Shown: positions 34,599 to 43,917 of the stretch, in pieces
Layout: each line of letters opens with the position of its first letter
Numbering within the stretch: the stretch's first letter is position 1
Source of the DNA: Polyangiaceae bacterium
GTDB lineage: Bacteria; Myxococcota_A; Polyangia; Polyangiales; Polyangiaceae
Length of the DNA stretch: 64,000 nt
Direction of reading: 5' to 3'
NCBI GenBank assembly: GCA_013214025.1
Contig: JABSRN010000002.1
Location: 146,138 to 210,137 of the forward strand
The notes under the pieces: generated by a model
Seen by the model: the letters and a program-made list of their open reading frames with translations, nothing else
What the model was told of the DNA's origin: nothing
Databases searched by the model: none
Position numbers and translations under genes: made by a program

Positions 34599-34709
34599 CG
34601 TCGGGTGTCCCCGTGAATCCACGGCATCCGATGGTTGGGTCTCGGACCGGCTCTGCTTCGTCAGTGTCAGCCGCGTGCCGAGCGTAGTTCGGACCCCTGA
34701 GCGGGAGAG

Positions 34710-34769
34710 CCCGGCAGACGGCGTGGTCGGGAGCCGCGGTGCTCCGTCCAGATCACGCCGTCTGCCGGG
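34710..34769. other. 16-bp perfect inverted repeat between pilP and pilQ
   Basis: CCCGGCAGACGGCGTG (34710-34725) is exactly complementary to 34754-34769, with a 28-nt loop that itself contains a 5-bp stem (GGAGC and GCTCC). No T-tract follows. It lies in the 328-bp gap before pilQ, which otherwise shows nothing. Transcribed it would form a strong hairpin that could tune pilQ expression. Confidence 0.7.
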
Positions 34770-34926
34770 GACCCGGAGCCGTCGTGCTCATGCTGGCTGT
34801 TGAGGTCCGGTCACTCTTTTCGCCCGGAATTTGTTCCCGATGGACGCTCCAGGCTACGGTTGGGAGTCGAAGCCTAGGAAGACCTGCGATGGCCCTCCTA
34901 CGCTCACCTTACGGAGCCCGGCGAAC

Positions 34927-37311
34927 ATGAGCTTGATCCCATTGTCACTCGACAAAAAAACGCTTACAACTATGGAAAACAACAAGGCTTTTTCCTCCAC
35001 TGGCCGAGGCCCCATGGGCGCGCGACGCTCGCAGTGGTGGGTGTGTTTGCTGGTTGCCGGCGCGATGTGCACGGCCCCGGTAGCCCTCGCTGCGAGTCGC
35101 TCGGCGACAGACGTCCAATTGAGTCCCAGTGGTACATCTGGTGGCGCCGAGCTCGTCGTCAGCTTCGACAAGGTGCCTGCTTATTCAGCGCGCCTCGCCA
35201 AGGGCGGCAAACGGCTGATCATAGATGTGCCGGATTCCGACATCGAAGGAGCACCGCCAGCGATTGTGGATGGCGTGGGCATAGTGGGTGGCGTGCTCAC
35301 CCAGGCCTTTCAGTCCGGCAAGAGTCAAGTCACGCGGGTGCTCGTCACTCTCAAGGAGGAAGCGAAGTACTCCGTGCGGGTTCAGGGCAAGACGCTCGTT
35401 ATCCGGTTTGAGCCGGGTAAGGCCGGGGTCGTCGATTCTGTCAACAAGCCAGGCAAGGCTCGACCCGCCGCTGGGGCTACCGGCGTAACAGACGTACGTT
35501 TTCGTCACGATCCGCGGGTGGACCGCGTGCTCATCGAGCTGTCGAGTGGAACCGAGTACCGTCTGCTCCGGGAGAGGGCAGGCCGAAGTCGACTGCGCAT
35601 TGAGACCGCCGCACTACCGGAGTCATTGGAGCGAACCTTGGACGTTTCGGCATTCGGCGGTTCTGTTCGGGGGGTTTCGAGCTACCGGACGAGAATTCGC
35701 GGAAAATCCGTAACGATGATCGAGGTGGACCGGGAAGAGGGCCTTCGCAGCGCCCTAGAGAAAACCGGCTCCACTCTGGCCTGGTCTTTTTATCGACCGG
35801 GAGCCGTACATTCTTCGGTGAGTGGCATTGCGACCGATGGCGGAATTGCCCGCAAGAGCCGAACCATCCACATGGAACGCGACTACTTGGACCTTCCCGA
35901 GGTGGTGACCCGTGTGGATGAATCCGCGTTGGCGGTGACGGAGACCGTCACCGAAGGCGACCAAGCTTCAGCCTTCACGCCGGCACTTGCCGGTCAGCCC
36001 CGACCGCGGTTTCAAGGTCGACGAATCGATCTCGACCTCAAAGACGCCGACATTCATAACGTGTTGCGTCTGTTGGCCGATGTTGGGCGCATCAACATCG
36101 TCACGGCCGACAATGTTAAAGGCAGCGTTACCATCCGAATGAAGAACGTTCCTTGGGGCCAGGCCCTGGAGACGGTCTTGCAGGCTAAGAAGCTCGGCAT
36201 GGTCCAGAAGGGCTCCATCGTCCGCGTCGCGCCGCAATCCGAGCTCGACAAGGAGCGGACTTTGGCCATCGCGCGGGCCAAACAACAACTCGCTCTGGCT
36301 CCGTTGGAGACCCGCATCATTCCGGTGAGCTACGCGGATGCCGCCAGCATTCAGCAGCGAGCAGCAGACCTCCTGTCCTCGCGCGGAACCATCGCCGTTG
36401 ACGAACGAACGAACGTAATGATTGCTCGGGATGTTGTCGGCAATTTGGCGCAAATCGAGGAACTCACTCACTCCTTGGATACGCAGACTCCCCAGGTGTT
36501 GATCGAAGCTCGAATCGTGGAAGCGACCAGCCGCTATCTTCGTGAGTCCGGCATCCAGTGGGGTGGCGATGTGAACTTCTCGCCTGCGACGGGTAACCCC
36601 ACTGGCTTGGCCTTCCCTAGCTCGATCGGCATTGCCGGTGGCGCGAGTGACGGTCAGACGCCCACGGCAGGTCTGTCACCGTTTCAGAATACCGTGACCA
36701 ACCCGAACTTTGCGGTCAATATGCCAGCTGCCACGGGTACTGGCGCTGGTGGTGCGATTGGCTTCACCTTCGGCTCTATCGACAACACCCTGAACTTGAA
36801 CCTTCGGCTGTCGGCTGCTGAGACCCGAGGCATGTTGCGTATCCTAAGCAGTCCGCGCGTGCTCACCCTGGATAACAAGCAGGCCAAGATCAGTCAGGGC
36901 ACCCTGATTCCGTTCTCTCAGGTAAGCGCCCAGGGCGTGCAAACCACCTTTCAGAACGCGAAGATGGAACTCAAAGTGCTCCCCCACGTCACCGCTGACG
37001 GAAGCGTCTCCATGCACGTTAAGGTTAGCCGGGACGAGCCGGACTTCAACCAGACTTCGGCCCGCGGCGATCCGACCATCCTCAAGCGGGAGGTCGAAAC
37101 GGATCTGCTCGTGATGGACGGCCACACCGCAGTCATTGGCGGGATTTTCACCCGCAACAGTGGTCGTAACCGTGACCAGGTTCCGTTCTTTGGCGATATC
37201 CCCTTGCTGGGCCTGCTGTTTCAGCACCGCAGCGAGAGCGATATTCGGTCTGAGCTGGTGGTGTTCATCACTCCTCGCATCGTCAACCGCGCCGAGTCTC
37301 TCGGCCGCTAG
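34927..37311 (+). CDS. pilQ: Type IV pilus secretin PilQ
   Basis: The outer-membrane channel of the type IV pilus. From the ATG at 34927 (GGAG upstream) it is 794 residues with a signal peptide (WWVCLLVAGAMCTAPVALAA). Two AMIN-like beta domains follow (peptidoglycan binding). The N0/STN domain (IDLDLKDADIHNVLRLLADV) and N1 domain precede the secretin core, with VLIEARIVEATSRYLRESGIQ, a Gly-rich gate region, and the closing motif VPFFGDIPLLGLLFQHRSES. Length and order match other PilQ proteins. Starts at 34831 or 34972 are possible. Confidence 0.96.
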   Translation: MSLIPLSLDKKTLTTMENNKAFSSTGRGPMGARRSQWWVCLLVAGAMCTAPVALAASRSATDVQLSPSGTSGGAELVVSFDKVPAYSARLAKGGKRLIIDVPDSDIEGAPPAIVDGVGIVGGVLTQAFQSGKSQVTRVLVTLKEEAKYSVRVQGKTLVIRFEPGKAGVVDSVNKPGKARPAAGATGVTDVRFRHDPRVDRVLIELSSGTEYRLLRERAGRSRLRIETAALPESLERTLDVSAFGGSVRGVSSYRTRIRGKSVTMIEVDREEGLRSALEKTGSTLAWSFYRPGAVHSSVSGIATDGGIARKSRTIHMERDYLDLPEVVTRVDESALAVTETVTEGDQASAFTPALAGQPRPRFQGRRIDLDLKDADIHNVLRLLADVGRINIVTADNVKGSVTIRMKNVPWGQALETVLQAKKLGMVQKGSIVRVAPQSELDKERTLAIARAKQQLALAPLETRIIPVSYADAASIQQRAADLLSSRGTIAVDERTNVMIARDVVGNLAQIEELTHSLDTQTPQVLIEARIVEATSRYLRESGIQWGGDVNFSPATGNPTGLAFPSSIGIAGGASDGQTPTAGLSPFQNTVTNPNFAVNMPAATGTGAGGAIGFTFGSIDNTLNLNLRLSAAETRGMLRILSSPRVLTLDNKQAKISQGTLIPFSQVSAQGVQTTFQNAKMELKVLPHVTADGSVSMHVKVSRDEPDFNQTSARGDPTILKREVETDLLVMDGHTAVIGGIFTRNSGRNRDQVPFFGDIPLLGLLFQHRSESDIRSELVVFITPRIVNRAESLGR

Positions 37312-37388
37312 TTCGCTAGCCAGCGACTGCCGATCAAGCCTACGGGCTTGGGCGGTTTCGGTTTGTGAGCCGGCGAAGTCGGCAGAGT

Positions 37389-38582
37389 TCAGGCTTCGCC
37401 GTCGCCCGGCAGGCTGAAATCTGCCGGGCGAGCGATCGCCGCATCCACCACAGTCCCGATGGCGTGGGCGTCGACGTTCGTCCAGTAGACGTGCCAGTCG
37501 TCGCGACGAAGCATTCCGTCGCAAAGCTTCAAGTACCAGTTTTGAACCGGGTTGCCTGGCCGCGCGCGCCAGTACACCGACGGATACTCGCGGGTCATCT
37601 CGTCCCAGAGGTCCCGGGCCAGGCCTTCGCCTTGGGCGACCCGGCGGACGGCGAATTTAGTGAGAAAAGGCGCTACAGGAGATGACTCCAGGATGGCCAC
37701 GGCGCGGTAGTTTTCTTCGATGTAGAGGCTCTGAGGGGGGCGAGCGAAAAGCTCCGGCCCCAGCGTTTTGTTGAAGCTCGTTTCGAGCAGCGCTCGCAGC
37801 CTCGCGCAGTCTACTGTGTCGTAGGATTTGTGGCGCTGGATCTGAGAGCCCCGACGAATGAGTGTGCCGGCGCCGCGGACCGTGAACAACTCGGCAAGCA
37901 AGTTCAGTGGCGACGCCAGGCTTACAACAAAGCGGCTGCTATCTTGAGCTCGAAGTAACTCAGCGGCGAGTCGCACGAGCCGCTGGTCGTCGCTCCCTAG
38001 CCTGGGTATCAAGCTTGTCTCGTCGCTCATCAGATTCACCAGCGAGATAACTTCGGTAGACTGCTGCCCGGATGCTGGCTGAGGGACTAGCCCGCCGTGC
38101 CTTCGGAGTATCACCAGCTTGGAACTCCCTAAATCTCTGGTGAGTGAAGCCAGCGCTGCGAATCGGGATTCGGCTGTGCTACCCGATTCGCTGTCCACCG
38201 AGACCACGGGCAGCGCCGTCTGATCTAGCGTATTTCGTAATTTTTGGGTGGCGAAGCTGTCGCCGGTGGAGCTTAGCTCGACACTCACTCCGGCGGAAGC
38301 GAGGGCATCCGTCAGCATTTTCGCACCCTCGGGGGATTGTTCGGGATCAAATAATCCGAGAACGATCGGGGCATAGAGCCCGAGCTCCGTCAGAAAGCGC
38401 AGCTGCTCGACCAGGCTCCCTAGGGCGTATCGAACGACTGAAGCTTCCACCGCGATCACTGCGAATTCGCTCCGGGGCAGATCTCGGAACAGTTTCAGGT
38501 AAAATTCCGCATCGGCGCGCTTACCGACGCTTTTGAGGAACGTGAGCACGACCTCGGCTGAATTTGGCTTAACGGGGGGCAC
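37389..38582 (-). CDS. N-acetylglutamate synthase-like protein (degenerate kinase domain + DUF619 acetyltransferase)
   Basis: A 397-residue protein with the layout of the bifunctional synthase/kinase family that starts arginine synthesis. FLKSVGKRADAEFYLKLFRD and FLTELGLYAPIVLG resemble the amino-acid-kinase N-terminus, and the C-terminal 110 residues are a DUF619 acetyltransferase: YRAVAILE, FAVRRVAQGEGLARDLWDEM, YWRARPGNPVQNWYLKLCDGM, WHVYWTN. The kinase domain lacks the usual Lys and Gly-rich nucleotide motifs, so kinase activity is doubtful and the protein is probably a synthase like vertebrate NAGS. It lies between pilQ (convergent) and an AgmX-like gene (divergent). Confidence 0.8.
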   Translation of the reverse strand: MPPVKPNSAEVVLTFLKSVGKRADAEFYLKLFRDLPRSEFAVIAVEASVVRYALGSLVEQLRFLTELGLYAPIVLGLFDPEQSPEGAKMLTDALASAGVSVELSSTGDSFATQKLRNTLDQTALPVVSVDSESGSTAESRFAALASLTRDLGSSKLVILRRHGGLVPQPASGQQSTEVISLVNLMSDETSLIPRLGSDDQRLVRLAAELLRAQDSSRFVVSLASPLNLLAELFTVRGAGTLIRRGSQIQRHKSYDTVDCARLRALLETSFNKTLGPELFARPPQSLYIEENYRAVAILESSPVAPFLTKFAVRRVAQGEGLARDLWDEMTREYPSVYWRARPGNPVQNWYLKLCDGMLRRDDWHVYWTNVDAHAIGTVVDAAIARPADFSLPGDGEA

Positions 38583-38720
38583 GGGACTGTTGATACGGAG
38601 CGATTAGGTGGACGGCCCCGGGTTCTAGCCTGCCCCTCGCGGCCCGAGCAAGCCGGGGTCTTGTTTCTTGATGACCAACACCCGGGGCGTTAATGATGCC
38701 CTTCGAACTATCGAGGGCAT

Positions 38721-39416
38721 ATGAAGATGAAAAAATTCAGGGGAATTTCCACTCAGTTGAGGACCCGAGCGCTGATCTACGGGATAGCCGGCGTCTGTGC
38801 GCTGGCCCTCGGCGCTTCCGCCCAGGCTTCCGGCGACTCCGGCACCCACCGATATCCTTACGATCCCGTCTGTCCCTGGGGCCGCCTTGCCGACGGAAAC
38901 GGCATGCTACGGCGATGCGTGTCCGCAGAAGAGGCGAGTGCGCTGCTCGGCGGAACGGTCACGAAACCTCGGCCCGAATCCAAGCCCACGGGGGCCAGCG
39001 GGGCGACCCCGGTGCTTGAATCGGCACCCCTAGCCGTCACGCCCGTGAAGCCGACAGTGCTGCCCAAGGAAGAGCCGAAGAAGGAACCGGTAGCTCGGGC
39101 GGTTAGGCTCACTCTGGCGAAGGTCACCGCAGATACGGGAGAGTTGCCCAAGGCCCTGAAAAATCTCGCGAAAGCGAACGAGAAGTTGGTCGCCTGTGTC
39201 GCCCCGAAGGGAGCGTTGCAGGGCAATTCCGGTGAAGTGGAGTTGCGTTTCCTGGTTCGAGAACGCGGGCGAGCCGAGGGCACGTCGGTCAAGCGTCGGC
39301 GTCACGTGTCGGATTCGGCCGCCAGATGCATGGCTTCGGTACTGGACCGGCGTTTCGTCGGTTATCCGTCTGCCCCCATCGTTGGGGCGACATTGTTCAT
39401 TGAGGTGAAGCGCTGA
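38721..39416 (+). CDS. Exported protein with AgmX/PglI-like C-terminal domain
   Basis: A 231-residue protein with a membrane/export segment (LIYGIAGVCALALGASAQA), a Pro/Lys-rich linker (about 80-125) and a C-terminal domain of about 75 residues: VACVAPKGALQGNSGEVELR, FLVRERGRAEG, ARCMASVLDRRFVGYP, GATLFIEV. This resembles the AgmX/PglI C-terminal domain of myxobacterial motility-related proteins and TonB-like folds. Two ATGs (38721 and 38727) are possible. Its stop overlaps a CTG start of the MutS-like gene. Confidence 0.65.
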   Translation: MKMKKFRGISTQLRTRALIYGIAGVCALALGASAQASGDSGTHRYPYDPVCPWGRLADGNGMLRRCVSAEEASALLGGTVTKPRPESKPTGASGATPVLESAPLAVTPVKPTVLPKEEPKKEPVARAVRLTLAKVTADTGELPKALKNLAKANEKLVACVAPKGALQGNSGEVELRFLVRERGRAEGTSVKRRRHVSDSAARCMASVLDRRFVGYPSAPIVGATLFIEVKR

Positions 39417-41287
39417 GCTCTGTAGATCCAACAGACGCTCCAGCCGATTACTACGGTGCCCGGGTTGAACGATTTCGGGCGGAGGCCGATGCCCTGGCAG
39501 CTCGCTCGGCCTTAGTGTCGAACTTTCGTGGCTTGGCCTTCGGCGTTCTGGTGATCAGCTCCCTGTTCGTCATTTTCGGTGACGTAGAGCCATGGGTTCA
39601 GGCTTTATCCCTCGCTAGTTTGGCGGTGTTCGCCTGTCTGGTGGCCGTGCATGCTCGTGTGATCGACTCAGAAGATGAAGCCCTCCGCTGGTTGGCCGTG
39701 AGTCGCCATGGCGTGGATCGCTGTTCGGAGCTTTGGAAAAAATTTGACGGAGATGGTTCTCGCTTTGCCGACCCGGACCATGACTACTCCGGCGATCTCG
39801 ATCTATTCGGCCCGAGTTCGTTGTTTCAGCGAATCAGCACCGCCCACACCTTAGCGGGCCAAGACGCGTTGGCGGCTCTGCTCTGTGGCGACGCCGATCT
39901 TGCCGCGGTGTCGGGGCGCCAGCAGGCCGCCCGCGCCCTGAGTCGTGACCCCGAATTCTGTCAGCGCTTTGAAGTGGCGGCACTTTCCTCAGTGGAGCCC
40001 TCCGGCTCTCGCACTGTGGGCGTGTCTCGTCCGGGAAACCGCCCAGCCGCCACCCCCGATCCCGCGTCTTTGCTCAACTGGGCGGAAACGAAGGCGGAAG
40101 TGACGGTGACCGCTGCTGCCGTATGGGGCAGTCGGCTGCTGCCCTTGATGACGGTGAGCGCGATGCTCGCCACTTGGCTCGGCGGGGCGCCTCCGTTCTA
40201 TTGGTTCGGGATCGTGCTTCACGTGATCTGGCTCAGTACTGTTCGCGAACAATCAGGGCGCTACTTCGCGGCGGTCTCGCAGACCCAAGGGGTGTTTCGC
40301 CGCTTTGCCCCGCTGCTTGAGCTGTTGGAGGACCACTCCTTCGACTCCGCGCATCTGCGAGTTCTCAAGGAGGCTTTACGACACGAGGGACGTGTGGCGT
40401 CGGCAGATATGCGGCGCTTCGAACGAGTCGTTGGCTGGTTTGAAGCCCGTCATAACGGCATGATTTACCCGTTTCTGAACCTCGTGTTGCTGTGGGACTT
40501 GCAGTGTGTACTGGCTCTTGAGACCTGGCGACGGGATGTAGGCCGTGATGTGCGTGGATGGTTCGATGCGGTCGGTCAACTGGAAGCTTTGGCTAGCCTA
40601 GGCACGCTGGCCCATGACGAGCCCGGCTACTGTTGGCCGGAGGTCGTAGAAGGCCCGCCGCGCCTCGACACCATCGATTTGGCTCACCCGCTGCTGAGCG
40701 GTCGCGTGCGTGTCGGTAACAGCGCCAGCCTAGACGGCGGAGGTTGCGCCATGTTGGTAACTGGCTCAAATATGTCGGGCAAGAGCACCTGGCTGCGCAG
40801 CGTAGGCCTTGGGATCGTACTGGCTCTTGCCGGCGGTCCGGTGTGCGCGGAAAAATTGAGACTGGGTCCGGTTCGCCTGCGCACCAGCATGAGGATGAGC
40901 GACTCCTTGGACGAAGGGATCAGCCACTTCTACGCGGAGCTAAGAAAAATTCGCGTTGTGCTGTCCGACGATGATGCCGGGCTCCCGGTTTTCTTCCTGC
41001 TCGACGAAATTCTCCACGGCACCAACTCCCGTGAGAGACAGATTGGTGCGCGTTATGTCTTGGATCAATTGCTACAGGGCGGAGCTTTGGGTCTGGTGTC
41101 GACCCACGACATCGAGCTGTGCCGCCTGACGGCGGAAAAAATGCAGCGGGTAACTCAGAAGCATTTTCGAGAAACCGTTTCGGACGACGTCATGAGTTTT
41201 GACTATCAGCTGCGTGAAGGTCCGGTGAGCGGCGGTAACGCGCTCCGATTGATGCGACAAATCGGCATCGATGTACCCCTTGAATAG
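39413..41287 (+). CDS. Membrane-anchored MutS-like ATPase (MutS-related, non-canonical)
   Basis: A MutS-family C-terminal ATPase domain with Walker A GSNMSGKST, Walker B VFFLLDEILHGTNS and the STHD switch. There is no mismatch-binding domain. The N-terminal part has two spans (LAFGVLVISSLFVIF, LSLASLAVFACLVAV) and two more in the middle (LLPLMTVSAMLATWLGG, FYWFGIVLHVIWL), so it is probably a membrane protein. The frame is open upstream of the GTG at 39515 and encodes PADYYGARVERFRAEADAL, the usual N-terminus of this family. A CTG at 39413 overlaps the previous stop (CTGA) with GAGG eight bases upstream, giving 624 residues. Function in DNA repair is not established. Confidence 0.85.
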   Translation: MSSVDPTDAPADYYGARVERFRAEADALAARSALVSNFRGLAFGVLVISSLFVIFGDVEPWVQALSLASLAVFACLVAVHARVIDSEDEALRWLAVSRHGVDRCSELWKKFDGDGSRFADPDHDYSGDLDLFGPSSLFQRISTAHTLAGQDALAALLCGDADLAAVSGRQQAARALSRDPEFCQRFEVAALSSVEPSGSRTVGVSRPGNRPAATPDPASLLNWAETKAEVTVTAAAVWGSRLLPLMTVSAMLATWLGGAPPFYWFGIVLHVIWLSTVREQSGRYFAAVSQTQGVFRRFAPLLELLEDHSFDSAHLRVLKEALRHEGRVASADMRRFERVVGWFEARHNGMIYPFLNLVLLWDLQCVLALETWRRDVGRDVRGWFDAVGQLEALASLGTLAHDEPGYCWPEVVEGPPRLDTIDLAHPLLSGRVRVGNSASLDGGGCAMLVTGSNMSGKSTWLRSVGLGIVLALAGGPVCAEKLRLGPVRLRTSMRMSDSLDEGISHFYAELRKIRVVLSDDDAGLPVFFLLDEILHGTNSRERQIGARYVLDQLLQGGALGLVSTHDIELCRLTAEKMQRVTQKHFRETVSDDVMSFDYQLREGPVSGGNALRLMRQIGIDVPLE

Positions 41288-41417
41288 CTCCTGAATCGAC
41301 CCTGGAAACGCTAACTGAGGGGGGTTGTCGGTGGACCGGCCGGGCCGTACGAGTTGCCGTTGACGAACGTCGACGCGGATGTTTACCTGCGCGAGATACA
41401 TGTAGGGGGAGTCGAAA

Positions 41418-41546
41418 ATGAGTAAACATTTGGAATCATGGATGTTTTCAGACGACGGGGAGGCTCTTGGGGGCAACGCTTCGTGTTGGACGCACGATCC
41501 GCGGAGTTTTGGTTTTCAGCGTCCTCGGGCAGTGAAACAATTGTAG
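41418..41546 (+). CDS. Possible small protein, 42 aa
   Basis: ATG at 41418 has a strong GGGGGAG site at spacing of about six. The product starts MSKHLESWMFSDDGEALGG and ends RAVKQL before TAG. It sits alone in the 284-bp gap between the MutS-like gene and the FHA-GGDEF gene. No homology is recognised; the ribosome site is the only support. Confidence 0.35.
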   Translation: MSKHLESWMFSDDGEALGGNASCWTHDPRSFGFQRPRAVKQL

Positions 41547-41571
41547 GTCCTCGGACAGATGTCCTCGGAAA

Positions 41572-42486
41572 ATGGATTGTGAGCAAGTCGTTGTGACGGA
41601 GTTTGAGGAGAAGACCCGGGTCACCCAGGTGACCGCTAGCCTACCGAGCGAAACGGGATCCCGGAACGACTGCGTCGTGGTCATCTACTCCAAGGAGACC
41701 GGCTTGCTCGGCAAGCGCTTCGTGTTGGATCAGGAGACCATGCGAATCGGGCGTGGCGCAGACAATCATGTCGTTCTAGAGGGCGATTCAGTGTCCCGCC
41801 AGCATGTTCGATTCGAGCGCCGCGGAGAGTTGTGGTTTGCCGTAGACGAGGGCTCGACGAACGGCACCTACGTCAACGAAACGCAGATCGAACACGAGAC
41901 GGAGCTCCGTACGAACGATCGCATCAAAGTCGGACCCACCATTTTCAAGTACCTGTCGGGCGCGGACGCCGAAGCCAAGTACCACGAAGAAATTTATCGG
42001 ATGACCATCATCGATGGTCTGACGCAGATCCACAATAAGCGCTACCTCTTCGAGGCGCTGGAGCGAGAGATCATCCGGGCTCGCCGACATGAGAGACCTC
42101 TATCGGCGTTGATGTTCGACATCGATTTTTTCAAGCGAATCAATGATCACTACGGTCACCTCGCCGGCGACTTCGTGCTGAGGGATTTGGCCCAGGTGGT
42201 GCAGAGCCGGATCCGTCGGGACGAAGTGTTTGCTCGTTACGGCGGTGAAGAGTTTTTTATCGTCCTCCCCGAAACATCGTTAGAAGGGGCGGCAGCTTTG
42301 GCCGAAACCCTGCGGAGTAAAGTGGCGGAGCACAAATACGTGTTTCAGGGCGAGGCTATCGCCGTCACCGTGAGCATTGGCTGCGCGGTGGTCAAAGAAG
42401 AGGACACCGCGCAGGATTTAATCCAGCGGGCGGACGAAAAGATGTATGAGGCTAAGCGCGGTGGCCGAAACAAGGTCTGTCACTGA
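41572..42486 (+). CDS. FHA-GGDEF diguanylate cyclase
   Basis: A 304-residue cytoplasmic protein. The FHA domain (about 45-125: MRIGRGADNHVVLEGDSVSRQHVRFE, then STNGTYVN) binds phosphothreonine peptides. The C-terminal GGDEF domain has FDIDFFKRINDHYGH and the active motif RYGGEEF (a GGEEF variant known to be active). The inhibitory-site position reads RRDE, Arg kept and the last Asp changed to Glu. It likely makes cyclic di-GMP in response to Ser/Thr kinase signalling. It is 54 bp upstream of the aminotransferase gene on the same strand, possibly in the same transcript. Confidence 0.9.
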   Translation: MDCEQVVVTEFEEKTRVTQVTASLPSETGSRNDCVVVIYSKETGLLGKRFVLDQETMRIGRGADNHVVLEGDSVSRQHVRFERRGELWFAVDEGSTNGTYVNETQIEHETELRTNDRIKVGPTIFKYLSGADAEAKYHEEIYRMTIIDGLTQIHNKRYLFEALEREIIRARRHERPLSALMFDIDFFKRINDHYGHLAGDFVLRDLAQVVQSRIRRDEVFARYGGEEFFIVLPETSLEGAAALAETLRSKVAEHKYVFQGEAIAVTVSIGCAVVKEEDTAQDLIQRADEKMYEAKRGGRNKVCH

Positions 42487-42540
42487 TCCAGGCCGGAACA
42501 GATCCGGGCTGGCACGGATCTGGGCTGATAGCGAGCTACT

Positions 42541-43917
42541 GTGAGTTTTAGCGAGATACCCAAAGCACCGGAGTTGGTTCCGGGGTGTGATGCACCGCAC
42601 ATTGCCGTGCGGCCGCCTGGACCGCAGTCGCGAACCTGGCTGACCCGCCTCCAGCGGTCCACGGCGCCCATGGGACGCCGCGCCGATTCCGGCATTCGGA
42701 CGGCTGTTCACGCTGACGTGCCCGCCAACACGGTGGTGTTTTCGACCGCCTTCGGTTCCAACATCACCGATGTGGACGGCAACCGTTACGTTGATCTGGC
42801 GGCAGGTTTTGGCGCCATGCTCTTGGGTCACCGACACCCCACCCATGAGCGAGTGATGAGCCTTCAAACCGAGCGGCTCAGTCAAGCACTGGGCGACGTC
42901 TACCCATCCGACGCCAAGATCGCCTTGTGTGAGCGCTTGAGCGCCTTGGCGGCTCCTGTGCTCGGGGGCAAGGGGGCTCAATGTATCTTGGGTCTATCCG
43001 GCTCGGACGCGATTACCGCCGCACTGAAGACGGCCGTGCTCGCGACCGGGCGTAGCGGCGTGATCGCCTTTGAAGGGGCCTACCATGGCCTTTCCTACGG
43101 TCCGTTGTCGGCCTGTGGTCTGCGTTCCTCGTATCGTGTGCCCTTTGCTGGTGCCGAAAACAGAAACGTAAGTTTCGCGTCCTATCCGGTCAGTCCCGAG
43201 CAGGTCACAGCCAGTCTTCGCGCCATCGAGGAGCAGCTGCAGACGGGCTTTGTGGGTGCCGTCTTGTACGAACCGATTCTGGGGCGGGGTGGCTGTGTGG
43301 TTCCTCCTGAAGGGTTCGGCGCGGCCTTGGGTGAGCTCGTTCACGCCCACGGGGCTCTGCTGATCGCCGACGAAATTTGGACCGGCTTGGGTCGTTCAGG
43401 ATCGATGTTTCTCAGCGCCGAACAGGAATGCTCGGCGGACTTGCTTTGCCTGGGTAAGGGACTTGGTGGCGGGCTGCCGATCAGCGCCTGTCTCGGGTCA
43501 CCGGCGTTGATGAGCCACTGGTCCCAGGAGGACGAAGTTGTGCACACTTCGACTTTTTCGGGATCGCCGTTGGCGGCCGCTGGGGCGATCTCGTGTCTGG
43601 ACGTGCTGTCTCGGCAAAAGCTCGTCGACAGATCCGCTCGAATCGGAGCGTGGCTCATGGATCAGCTCCAGGCTCTCGCCGAGGAATTCCCAGTGATTCG
43701 TGAGGTTCGGGGACGGGGGCTGATGATCGGACTCGATCTTGGCAGTGCTTCTGCTACGCGTTTGATGCAGAGCCTGCTGGTACGAGGCTACCTGACGACC
43801 ACGGGTGGTGGCGGCCGTGAAGTATTGATCGTCACCCCGCCGCTGGTGATCGATGAGTCCCAGCTGGAGGGCTGGCTAGACGCTTTGCGTTTCTCTCTCG
43901 TTCAGTTTTCTTCGTGA
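42541..43917 (+). CDS. Class III PLP-dependent aminotransferase
   Basis: A 458-residue fold-type I aminotransferase. ITDVDGNRYVDLAAGFGAMLLGHRHP is the family opening, GLSGSDAITAALKTAV the cofactor phosphate-binding region, LLIADEIWTGLGRSG holds the Asp that contacts the pyridine nitrogen, and LCLGKGLGGGLPISA the Schiff-base Lys. The sequence resembles acetylornithine/GABA/diaminobutyrate transaminases. GTG start at 42541. The last codons overlap the LuxE-LuxC fusion gene as GTGA, which predicts coupled synthesis and related chemistry: transamination of an aldehyde product is the simplest link, but this is inference. Confidence 0.9.
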   Translation: MSFSEIPKAPELVPGCDAPHIAVRPPGPQSRTWLTRLQRSTAPMGRRADSGIRTAVHADVPANTVVFSTAFGSNITDVDGNRYVDLAAGFGAMLLGHRHPTHERVMSLQTERLSQALGDVYPSDAKIALCERLSALAAPVLGGKGAQCILGLSGSDAITAALKTAVLATGRSGVIAFEGAYHGLSYGPLSACGLRSSYRVPFAGAENRNVSFASYPVSPEQVTASLRAIEEQLQTGFVGAVLYEPILGRGGCVVPPEGFGAALGELVHAHGALLIADEIWTGLGRSGSMFLSAEQECSADLLCLGKGLGGGLPISACLGSPALMSHWSQEDEVVHTSTFSGSPLAAAGAISCLDVLSRQKLVDRSARIGAWLMDQLQALAEEFPVIREVRGRGLMIGLDLGSASATRLMQSLLVRGYLTTTGGGGREVLIVTPPLVIDESQLEGWLDALRFSLVQFSS

